Assembly (NCBI GenBank): GCA_003251175.1
Contig: QKHC01000080.1
Location: forward strand, 1-38,892
DNA from: Gemmatimonadota bacterium
Lineage (GTDB): Bacteria > Gemmatimonadota > Gemmatimonadetes > Gemmatimonadales > GWC2-71-9
Length of the DNA: 38,892 nucleotides
Reading direction: 5' to 3'
Each line of letters opens with the position of its first letter. Position 1 is the stretch's first letter. A model generated the notes under the pieces. It was not told where the DNA came from. It did no database searches and was given only the letters and a program-made list of their open reading frames with translations. Position numbers and translations under genes: made by a program. This document shows positions 1 through 7,624 of this stretch, piece by piece.

Positions 1-222
1 CCCGCCGACCGCCTGTACGAATTGTTCCAGGCCGCGGGGGCGGAGCCCGGCACGGAGCTGGTGCTCTACTGCACCGTCGGGATGCGCGCCAGCCATCTCT
101 ATTTCGTTGCCCGCTATCTCGGGTACCGCGCGCGTGTGTACCAGGGATCGTGGGCCGACTGGAGCCGGCGCGCCGATCTGCCCATCGCCACGGGGCCCAC
201 CCCCAGAGGAGAGCCACGATGA
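1..222 (+). CDS. Rhodanese-like sulfurtransferase, C-terminal part (5' end outside window)
   Basis: Open from base 1: ...ELVLYCTVGMRASHLYFVARYLGYRARVYQGSWADWSRR; active-site-like YCTVGMRAS loop and G-S-W-x-x-W ending of rhodanese domains; stop overlaps the next start (ATGA). Confidence 0.85.
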   Translation, partial: PADRLYELFQAAGAEPGTELVLYCTVGMRASHLYFVARYLGYRARVYQGSWADWSRRADLPIATGPTPRGEPR

Positions 223-1079
223 TCGCGACGTTGCTCGCCGCCCTCACCCTGACCGCGCCGCGCGACACGATGCTCGTCACGCCGGCCTGGCTCGCCGAGC
301 GGCTGGCCGACCCGCAGCTGATCCTGTTTCAGGTCGGCACGCGCGCCGACTACGACTCCGTGCACATCCCCGGGGCCCAATTCCTCGAGCTGCGCACGGT
401 GTCGGCTCCGCGCGACACCGTGCTGCCCCTCGAGCTCCCCGCGCCGGCGGCGCTCGATTCGGTGCTCGAGGCACGCGGCGTGTCGGACGACTCGCGCATC
501 GTGCTGTACTGGGGCAGCAACTGGGTGACGCCGACGACCCGCATCTACCTGACGCTCGTGTGGGCGGGGCTCGGTGATCGCGTCTCGATTCTCGATGGCG
601 GTCTGGCCGCCTGGCGCGAGGCCGGGCACCCGGTGACCGCCGCGGTGCCGGCGGAGCGCGCCCCGGGTGATCTCACCATCAGGCCGCGCGACGACGTCGT
701 GGTGACCGCGTCGTGGGTCGCCGAGCATCGCGCGGATCCCGCGGTCGCGGTCATCGATGCGCGCAATCCGCGCTTCTACACGGGCGAGGACACCAACTAC
801 ACGCGGCCCGGTCACATCGCCGGCGCGATCAGCATCCCCTTCACTTCCGTGGCAGACTCCTCGCTGCACTTCCTGCCGCCGGCCGAGCTCGATGCCTTGT
901 TCGTCGCGGCCGGCGCCACGGCCGACCGGCGGGTGGTAGCCTATTGCCACATCGGCCAGCAGGCCACCGCGGTGTGGTTCGCGGCACGCCTCACCGGCCG
1001 CGAGGCGCGCCTCTACGACGGGTCCTACACCGAGTGGGACCGGCTGACCCAGTACCCCGTCGAGCGGTCGGTGCCATGA
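219..1079 (+). CDS. Two-domain thiosulfate/3-mercaptopyruvate sulfurtransferase with signal-like N-terminus
   Basis: Two rhodanese repeats; C-terminal active-site loop VVAYCHIGQQATAVWFAARL and LYDGSYTEWDR ending; ATG at 219 inside ORF 150..1079. Confidence 0.88.
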   Translation: MIATLLAALTLTAPRDTMLVTPAWLAERLADPQLILFQVGTRADYDSVHIPGAQFLELRTVSAPRDTVLPLELPAPAALDSVLEARGVSDDSRIVLYWGSNWVTPTTRIYLTLVWAGLGDRVSILDGGLAAWREAGHPVTAAVPAERAPGDLTIRPRDDVVVTASWVAEHRADPAVAVIDARNPRFYTGEDTNYTRPGHIAGAISIPFTSVADSSLHFLPPAELDALFVAAGATADRRVVAYCHIGQQATAVWFAARLTGREARLYDGSYTEWDRLTQYPVERSVP

Positions 1080-1594
1080 GCACGCCACGCCCCTACAGCA
1101 ATCCCTACGTGGCGGGCGTCGGGCTTGGGCTGGTGCTGCTGGCCACCTTCGTGCTCGTCGGCCACGGCATCGGCGTTTCCGGGGCCGCCGCATCGGTGGC
1201 CGCCGCCGCTACGGACGCCGTGTCCCCGGCGCACGCGCGCGACAACCCGTACTTCGCGGCGTACCTGGGCGACGGCTCGCGCAGCCCACTGCACGACTGG
1301 TTCGTGGTCGAGGTCGCCGGGATCCTGATCGGCGGCCTGATCTCGGCCGCGATGGCGCGGCGCGTGCGGCCGGCGGTGGAGCGCGGGCCGCGCGCCACCG
1401 CCCGCAGCCGGCTGGCCTACGCCTTCGCCGGCGGCGCCGTCATGGGCTTCGGCACCCGCCTGGCGCGCGGCTGCACCAGCGGCCTCGCCCTCACCGGTGG
1501 CGCCCTGCTGAGTGTCGGCGCGTGGATCTTCATGATCGCCATCTTCGCCGCCGGCTACGCCGTGGCACCCCTGGTTCGGAGGCAGTGGACATGA
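1076..1594 (+). CDS. YeeE/YedE (sulfur transport) family half-transporter
   Basis: MSTPRPYSNPYVAGVGLGLVLLATFVL...GGAVMGFGTRLARGCTSGLALTGGALLSVGAWIFM; G-x-R-x-A-x-G-C-x-S-G motif; ATGA overlap with upstream gene. Confidence 0.85.
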   Translation: MSTPRPYSNPYVAGVGLGLVLLATFVLVGHGIGVSGAAASVAAAATDAVSPAHARDNPYFAAYLGDGSRSPLHDWFVVEVAGILIGGLISAAMARRVRPAVERGPRATARSRLAYAFAGGAVMGFGTRLARGCTSGLALTGGALLSVGAWIFMIAIFAAGYAVAPLVRRQWT

Positions 1595-2145
1595 CGGGCC
1601 TCTCCGAGAGCCTGTGGCTCGCGCTGCTGCTCGGCGTCGGCTTCGGCTTCTTCCTCGAGCGCGCAGGGCTGGGCTCGAGCGTCAAGCTCGCGGCGCAGTT
1701 CTACCTCACCGACCTGACCGTCTTCAAGGTGATGTTCACCGCCATCGTCACGGCATTGGTAGGTCTCGGTGCCCTGTCGGCCGTCGGCCTCGTGGACCTG
1801 GCCCGCATCGAGCTGCCACGCACGTTCGTCCTGCCCCAGCTCGTCGGCGGCCTGGTGTTCGGCGTGGGCTTCGTGGTCGGGGGCTACTGCCCCGGCACCG
1901 GCTGCGTCGGCCTGTCATCGGGACGCCTCGACGCCGTCGCCGTGGTGGTGGGGATGCTCGTCGGGGCCTTCGCCTTCGCCGAGGTTTACCCGCTGCTCGC
2001 GAAGTTCTACGTCACCACGCCGCTCGGCGCCATCACGCTGCCGGAGCTGGTCGGGATCCCGGGATGGGTCGGTGGCGCCGCCATCGTCGCGATCGCCGGC
2101 GCGGGATTCTGGCTGGCGGAGAACATCGAGCGGCGCCACGCCTGA
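1591..2145 (+). CDS. YeeE/YedE (sulfur transport) family half-transporter, second subunit
   Basis: LGVGFGFFLERAGLGSSVKLAAQFYLTD...LVFGVGFVVGGYCPGTGCVGLSSGRLDA; paired C-P-G-T-G-C motif; start overlaps the previous stop. Confidence 0.85.
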   Translation: MTGLSESLWLALLLGVGFGFFLERAGLGSSVKLAAQFYLTDLTVFKVMFTAIVTALVGLGALSAVGLVDLARIELPRTFVLPQLVGGLVFGVGFVVGGYCPGTGCVGLSSGRLDAVAVVVGMLVGAFAFAEVYPLLAKFYVTTPLGAITLPELVGIPGWVGGAAIVAIAGAGFWLAENIERRHA

Positions 2146-2256
2146 AGAATTGCGGCGGCGGAGCTCGGTCGCGCGGCAACCCGACTACGGGAGGGCCGTT
2201 TGCGCACCGCGCTCCGGCGCGACAGGTTTGCGGTTCCCCGGACCCCTGGAGGTACC

Positions 2257-2790
2257 ATGACACGCGTCGCATGGCTCACGGCGGTGACCGTCCTGAGCGC
2301 TACCGCCTGCCAGAAGCCCGAGACGCCCGCGGAGACGGCGTCCCGCATCGAGCGCGAGTCCGCCGCGGCACGGACGGCCATCGAGGCGCAGAACGCGCGG
2401 TTCGCGCAGTTCATGGCGGCCGGCGAGGCCGACTCGATGGCGTCGATGTACACCGAGGACGCCGACGTGCTCGCACCCAACGCCCCTCCGGTGCGCGGCC
2501 GGGAAGCGATCAGCGGCATGTTCAGCGGCATGGGTGGCACCGGCTCGTTCACGCTCACGCTCACCACCGAGAGCGTCGTCGCCAACGGTCCGCACGCAAT
2601 CGAGAGCGGCCGCTATACGATGACCTTCGCCCCGGGACCCGATTCGCCGCCCGGCATGACGGCGTCCGCCGACACCGGGAAGTACCTGGCCCACTGGCGC
2701 GACGACGATGGACAGTGGCGCATGGCGCACGACATGTGGAGCAGCAACCTGCCGCCGCAGCCGGCGCCCGAGCCGGGACCGGACACCTGA
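2257..2790 (+). CDS. SnoaL-like/DUF4440 (NTF2 fold) lipoprotein
   Basis: Lipobox-like LSATAC; DUF4440 pattern RFAQFMAAGEADSMASMYTEDADVLAPNAPPVRGREAI; GGAGG upstream of ATG. Confidence 0.75.
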   Translation: MTRVAWLTAVTVLSATACQKPETPAETASRIERESAAARTAIEAQNARFAQFMAAGEADSMASMYTEDADVLAPNAPPVRGREAISGMFSGMGGTGSFTLTLTTESVVANGPHAIESGRYTMTFAPGPDSPPGMTASADTGKYLAHWRDDDGQWRMAHDMWSSNLPPQPAPEPGPDT

Positions 2791-2805
2791 GGCCAGCCCT
2801 GGGCA

Positions 2806-3954
2806 GTGGGTGACGCGCCGGGCGCCAGCCCACTCGCCCTGGTCCTGTCCGGCGGCGGCGCGCGCGCCGCCTACCAGGTCGGCGTGCTGGCGGCGCTGGC
2901 CGAGCGGGTGCCGGCGCTCACCCCTCCCATCATCACCGGGGTCTCGGCCGGTGCCATCAACGCGATGTACCTGGCGGCGCGCGCGGGCCCCTTCGCCGCA
3001 GCGGTGAGCCAGCTGGCCGACGAGTGGCGCCGGCTCACCGTTGATCGCGTGGTGCGGGTGCGGCCCCTCCAACTGGGGCGGGCGGCCATCGGCGCCCTGC
3101 TCACCGGGCGCCGCGCCAGACCGGCGCGGCAGCGGGGCCTGCTGGATACGGCACCCCTGCGACGGTTCCTCACGGCCGCGATCGAGCCACGGGGCATCGA
3201 CACTAACCTGACCTCTGGCCGGCTGCGCGCCGTGGCGCTCACCGCGACGGCCTACGGTACCGGGCAGACCGTCAGCTTCGTGCAGGCGCCGCCGACGGTG
3301 GCGATGTGGACCCGCGCCCGTCGGGTGGCCCGCCACGCCCGACTGAGCATCGACCACGTCATGGCATCGGCGGCGATCCCGCTGCTCTTTCCGGCGGTGC
3401 GCATCGGTGACGAGTTCTTCGGCGACGGCAGCGTGCGGCTCACGGCCCCGCTCGCCCCCGCCATCCACCTGGGTGCGCGGGCGATTCTCGCCATCGGGCT
3501 GCGACCCGCCGACCCCGACGTCGCCGTCAGCCCGGCCGAGTATCCCAGCGCCGCCGAGTCGCTGGGCCTGGTGCTGCACTCGATCTTCCTCGATGCCCTG
3601 GACGCCGACGCGGAGCGGCTGGAGCGCCTCAACCGCGTTGTCACAGCGCTGCCCCCCGGCACCCCCGTTCCGGAGGACTTGCGTCCGCTCCGCCTGCTGG
3701 TGCTCCGACCGTCGCGCGATCTCGCCGCGCTGGCGAGTGGCCAGCTGCCTCGGCTGCCACGCCTGGTGCGGCTCGTCGTGCAGCGGCTGGGCGGCCAGCG
3801 CATCGGCGCGGCCGGGTTCCTCAGCTACCTGTTGTTCGACCCGGCCTACACGACCCGCCTCATGGAGCTGGGCTACGAAGACGTGGCTCGAGAGTGGCCG
3901 CGGGTGGTGCGTTTCCTGGCGGCGGTGGACCGGAGGGTGCCCGCGGGCGGGTAG
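2806..3954 (+). CDS. Patatin-like phospholipase family protein
   Basis: VLSGGGARAAYQVGVLAAL (G-G-G-A-R-A oxyanion motif), GVSAGAINA (G-x-S-x-G nucleophile), FFGDGSV (D-G dyad). Confidence 0.88.
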   Translation: MGDAPGASPLALVLSGGGARAAYQVGVLAALAERVPALTPPIITGVSAGAINAMYLAARAGPFAAAVSQLADEWRRLTVDRVVRVRPLQLGRAAIGALLTGRRARPARQRGLLDTAPLRRFLTAAIEPRGIDTNLTSGRLRAVALTATAYGTGQTVSFVQAPPTVAMWTRARRVARHARLSIDHVMASAAIPLLFPAVRIGDEFFGDGSVRLTAPLAPAIHLGARAILAIGLRPADPDVAVSPAEYPSAAESLGLVLHSIFLDALDADAERLERLNRVVTALPPGTPVPEDLRPLRLLVLRPSRDLAALASGQLPRLPRLVRLVVQRLGGQRIGAAGFLSYLLFDPAYTTRLMELGYEDVAREWPRVVRFLAAVDRRVPAGG

Positions 3955-4024
3955 CGCGGTTCCCCGGCCAGCCGGCGGGGGTCGCGGGGTGGCGGCGACT
4001 CGCCGGCCCCCATAGAGTTGCGCC

Positions 4025-5065
4025 ATGCCCGTCCTCGAGGACCGCCACCAGCGCGCGTCATCGATCATCATTTTGCTGGGCGTCGGGATCGCCGTGGCAC
4101 TGTTCCCGTTCGCCACCGGCCTGCTCGCCATTCCCGTGCTGTACGTGGTGTTCAGTCCCCTGTACCGGCGGCTCGTGACGCACGTCCGACCGACGCTGGC
4201 GGCGAGCCTGGTCGTGACGCTGGGCGTCGTGATCGTGTTCCTGCCGCTGGCCTCCGCCGCGGGATTGATCGTCGCCGAGGCGCAGGACCTCTCCGCCGGG
4301 GTCGCCGGATCGGCCGTGTTTCAGCGCATCAGCGAGCTGCGGCTTGGCGGGTTTGCCGTCGGGGCCGCGCTGGCTGAGGTGGGACGGAGCGTGAGCGAGT
4401 GGGTCGGGCGCAGCGCGTTCACGCTCGCCGGCGCGGCGACCCGGCTCACGCTCAATCTCGTCATCGCGTTCTTCGGCCTGTTCTACATGCTGCAACGCTC
4501 GCGCTCGCTGTGGGACGGGCTCTTGCCATACATCCCCTTCTCCACCGTGAACGCCGAGAAGCTGCGCACCCGCTTCGAAAGCGTCACCATCTCGACGGTC
4601 ATCGGGACCGGGTTGACCGCCGTGGCGCAGGGCACGCTCCTCGGTGTGGGATTCTGGTTCACGGGCCTCGCCAACGGACTGTTCTGGGGGGTGGTGACGG
4701 CGCTCTGCTCGGTGCTGCCGGTGGTGGGATCGGGGCTGGTGTGGGTGCCGGGCGCGGCGGTGCTGCTGGTCGAGGGCAACCAGCAGGCGGCGATCGGGCT
4801 CGTGCTGTGGGGCGGGATCGTCGTATCCAACATCGACAACGTGATCCGGCCGATGGTCTACCGGCGGTGGGCGAACATCCACCCGCTGCTCACGATCGTC
4901 GGCGCGTTCGGCGGCATCCGCTACTTCGGGATGCTCGGCCTGCTGATCGGGCCCCTGGCGCTGTCCTATTTCTTCGAGCTGTTGCGCATGTACCGGCAGG
5001 AGTACATGGCGGGCACGACGAAGTCCACGATCACCACGGAATACCCGACGGCCGCGGGCGAGTGA
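4025..5065 (+). CDS. AI-2E family transporter (UPF0118/PerM-like)
   Basis: Multiple TM segments; NGLFWGVVTALCSVLPVVGSGLVWVPGAAVLLVEGN and VIRPMVYRRWANIHPLLTIVGAFGGIRYFGMLGLLIGP. Confidence 0.88.
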   Translation: MPVLEDRHQRASSIIILLGVGIAVALFPFATGLLAIPVLYVVFSPLYRRLVTHVRPTLAASLVVTLGVVIVFLPLASAAGLIVAEAQDLSAGVAGSAVFQRISELRLGGFAVGAALAEVGRSVSEWVGRSAFTLAGAATRLTLNLVIAFFGLFYMLQRSRSLWDGLLPYIPFSTVNAEKLRTRFESVTISTVIGTGLTAVAQGTLLGVGFWFTGLANGLFWGVVTALCSVLPVVGSGLVWVPGAAVLLVEGNQQAAIGLVLWGGIVVSNIDNVIRPMVYRRWANIHPLLTIVGAFGGIRYFGMLGLLIGPLALSYFFELLRMYRQEYMAGTTKSTITTEYPTAAGE

Positions 5066-5075
5066 CTCCGCGGAT

Positions 5076-5990
5076 CTAGCACTCGCCGCGGCGATGCCTC
5101 GCCGGCTCACACGCGAACCCGTCCACGGCCCACAATCCCGCCCGATCCTCGCGGGCCGCCCGCTGCGCGCCGCGCAGGTCATCGACGTACTGCACGTTCG
5201 GCGGAATCGTGAGCATCACAGCCCAGCCGCTCCGGACCATGACCCAGTTCACCAGGACGCCCTCGCGCCACGCGTAGGACAGCCTGCGTCCGTAGCGGTC
5301 GCGGGGCTCGACGTCGCCCTCGAGCTGGAGCCGGGTGCCCACCGGCACGAGTGTCTCCAGCGCGTCGCGGGCCTGGTCGCCGAACGGCTGCTGGTCGCCT
5401 TCGGGGCTGTCGATCCCGATGAGCCGCACCCGGCCCAGCCGGGCGCACACCAGTGTGTCGCCGTCCACGATGCGCTCGACGATACAGTTCTCGATGGGCC
5501 GTCGCGGCGCGGCGGGACCACCACCCGACGCCTCGCCGCTCGCCGGCTGGCCCGGCGGGACGAGGGTGCTGGTGTGATCGTGCACGATGCGCCACCCCTC
5601 CCGGCTGCGCCGATAGACCAGCGTCATGACGCCCCGGCTCACGACCGCCCGGCCGGGCGGGCCCAGGGTCCAGCGGTAGGGGAAGAGGGCGAGCGCCGCC
5701 GCCTCGCCCAGCGGAACCACCGTGACCGAATCGCCCGGGATCTCCATGCGAATGACGCGCAGACCGCGGTAGGCATCCGCGTACGCATCGGCCACGGCGT
5801 CCCAGCCGAGCGTGAGATGTCCGTCGCCGGCGGTGGACGCGGTCGCATCGCGCTCGTAGAGTTCCGCCACGGCGCGCGCGTCCCCGCCATTCACGGCCGC
5901 CACGTAGCGCGTCACCTCCGCTCGAATCTCCCCATCGAGCGGCGCCTGCGGCGTGGCGATCGCCGCGCTCACCAGCAGCACCAGGATCAT
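5076..5990 (-). CDS. Secreted NTF2-like (DUF4440/SnoaL) plus thermonuclease (SNase-like) fusion protein
   Basis: Starts MILVLLVSAAIATPQAP (ATG at 5990); NTF2-like ...VTRYVAAVNGGDARAVAELYERDATAS...GWRIVHDHTS; SNase ...CIVERIVDGDTLVCARLGRVRLIGIDSPEGDQQPFGDQARDALETLV...EPRDRYGRRLSYAW...VNWVMVRSGWAV. Confidence 0.8.
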   Translation of the reverse strand: MILVLLVSAAIATPQAPLDGEIRAEVTRYVAAVNGGDARAVAELYERDATASTAGDGHLTLGWDAVADAYADAYRGLRVIRMEIPGDSVTVVPLGEAAALALFPYRWTLGPPGRAVVSRGVMTLVYRRSREGWRIVHDHTSTLVPPGQPASGEASGGGPAAPRRPIENCIVERIVDGDTLVCARLGRVRLIGIDSPEGDQQPFGDQARDALETLVPVGTRLQLEGDVEPRDRYGRRLSYAWREGVLVNWVMVRSGWAVMLTIPPNVQYVDDLRGAQRAAREDRAGLWAVDGFACEPARHRRGEC

Positions 5991-7333
5991 CGGCCCCGCT
6001 CCCGTCGTCGTGACCAGTACCAATACACCGGAATTCCGGCGCCGATCAGCGCAGCGCCCTTCGCCGCGTTGCCCGGTCCCGCCCGCACGGCGCTCACGAC
6101 CACGAAGGCGGCGACGGCGACGAAGAAGCCGGCGACCAGGCGGTAGGCAGGGACGCGGAAGCCGGGTGCCACCGCCCCGGGACGCTCGCGGGCGCGGTGA
6201 ACGAACACCGTGGCGGCGGCGAGACCGAAGAAGATCCAGTCGCCGAAGACCACGTAGTCGAGCAGCTCGGCGTAGGTCCCCGTGAGCGTCAGCGCGATGG
6301 CCCACCCCGCCTGGATGGCGACGGCGCGAACGGGGGTGCGGTAGCGCGGATGCAGCCGCGCCACCGTCTCGAAGAACAGCCCGTCGGCCGCCATCGCCTG
6401 GAAGACGCGCGGCGTGACCAGCATGACGAGACTGAGAAAGCCGAACGTCGAGGCCGCGATCCCCGCACTGATGATGCGCCGCCCCATCCCACCCCAGGTC
6501 GCCTCGAGCGTATCGGCCGCCGGTGCCGCACTGGCCGCGAGCCCGGCTGCCCCCAGAGCGCGGAGATAGGCCGCATTGGCGAGCACGTACACAGCCACCA
6601 CCATGGCCACACCCAGCACCAGCGCGCGCGGCAGGGTACGCGGGGCATCCACGATCTCTTCGGCGATGAAGTTGGTCTGCTGCCACCCGCCGTAGGTGAA
6701 GAGCACGGGGACGAGGGCGGTCCCGACCGCGGCGCCCACACCCCACCACCCCACCGCCCCCATCCCCACCACGACGGACGGAGACGGACCGGGACCGACA
6801 GGGACGGACGGCGTCAGCAGCACACCCGCGATGATCACCAGCGCGAGCGCGGCGAGCTTGAGGAGCGTGAAGACGTTCTGCGTGTACGCGGCGGGCCGCA
6901 CCCCGACGATGTTGAGCGCCGCCAGCACGGCGATCGCGCCCACCGCAAGCGGCCGCTCGGCACCGGCGGGAAGACCGGCGAGGGGGATGACGTAGCGCGC
7001 GAAGGTGACCGCGACGGCCGCCGTGGCACCGGTCGCGATCACCAGCAGCAGCGCCCATCCATAAAGGAAAGCCGGGAGCGCTCCGAACGCCTCGCGCAGG
7101 TACACATACCCGCCGCCCGCGCGCGGCAGGCGCGCGCCCAGCTCGGCGAAGCAGAAGGCGCCCGCCAGCGCCACCAGGCCGCCCAGCACCCACACCGCGA
7201 GCGTCATGCCGCCCGATCCCACGCGCTCCGCCACCACGCTGGGGCTCACGAAGATGCCGGCGCCGATGATGCCGCCGACGACGGAGAAGGTGGCGGAGAA
7301 GAGACGGAGCGAGCGGCGGTAGGGGATCGTCAC
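5987..7333 (-). CDS. APC family amino acid permease
   Basis: LFSATFSVVGGIIGAGIFVSPSVVAERVGSGG...LPRAGGGYVYLREAFG; about 12 hydrophobic segments; ATGA overlap with downstream gene. Confidence 0.9.
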   Translation of the reverse strand: MTIPYRRSLRLFSATFSVVGGIIGAGIFVSPSVVAERVGSGGMTLAVWVLGGLVALAGAFCFAELGARLPRAGGGYVYLREAFGALPAFLYGWALLLVIATGATAAVAVTFARYVIPLAGLPAGAERPLAVGAIAVLAALNIVGVRPAAYTQNVFTLLKLAALALVIIAGVLLTPSVPVGPGPSPSVVVGMGAVGWWGVGAAVGTALVPVLFTYGGWQQTNFIAEEIVDAPRTLPRALVLGVAMVVAVYVLANAAYLRALGAAGLAASAAPAADTLEATWGGMGRRIISAGIAASTFGFLSLVMLVTPRVFQAMAADGLFFETVARLHPRYRTPVRAVAIQAGWAIALTLTGTYAELLDYVVFGDWIFFGLAAATVFVHRARERPGAVAPGFRVPAYRLVAGFFVAVAAFVVVSAVRAGPGNAAKGAALIGAGIPVYWYWSRRRERGR

Positions 7334-7358
7334 TGCAGGGGGCCACCACCGCCCGAGG

Positions 7359-7619
7359 ATCCTCTTCGATCAGCTCGCGCGAGCCGCCCTGTCGGTCGAG
7401 CTGAACATCGTCGAGGGTTACGCCTTGGGCACTCGGGCCCAATTCCGGCGTCACCTCCGGATCGCGCTCGGATCGGCCCCCGAGGCCCAATGCGCGATCG
7501 AACTGGCACGCTCACTCGGGTGGCTTTCCGCCGATGCCGCCCCTCAACTCGAAGGCCTGGTGGACGAAGTACTCGCGTGTCTCCACGGGTTGTTGAAGCA
7601 GGTTGGGCCCAGTCGTTGA
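7359..7619 (+). pseudogene. 5'-truncated four-helix-bundle protein (S23 / 23S rRNA intervening sequence family) remnant
   Basis: Frame open from 7323: ILFDQLARAALSVELNIVEGYALGTRAQFRRHLRIALGSAPEAQCAIELARSLGWL resembles the family core (QLxRAAxSVxxNIAEGxxR...FxRxLxIAxGSxxExxxxLxLAxxLGxL); expected N-terminal helix absent. Confidence 0.6.
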
Positions 7620-7624
7620 ATTCG

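Noticed and set aside
2185-4131. 648-aa minus-strand ORF
   Set aside because: Spans antisense of the NTF2-like and patatin genes; composition indicates shadow frame
5991-7490. N-terminal extension of minus-strand ORF 5076..7490
   Set aside because: Runs out of frame through the permease gene; only the part from ATG 5990 shows protein-family similarity
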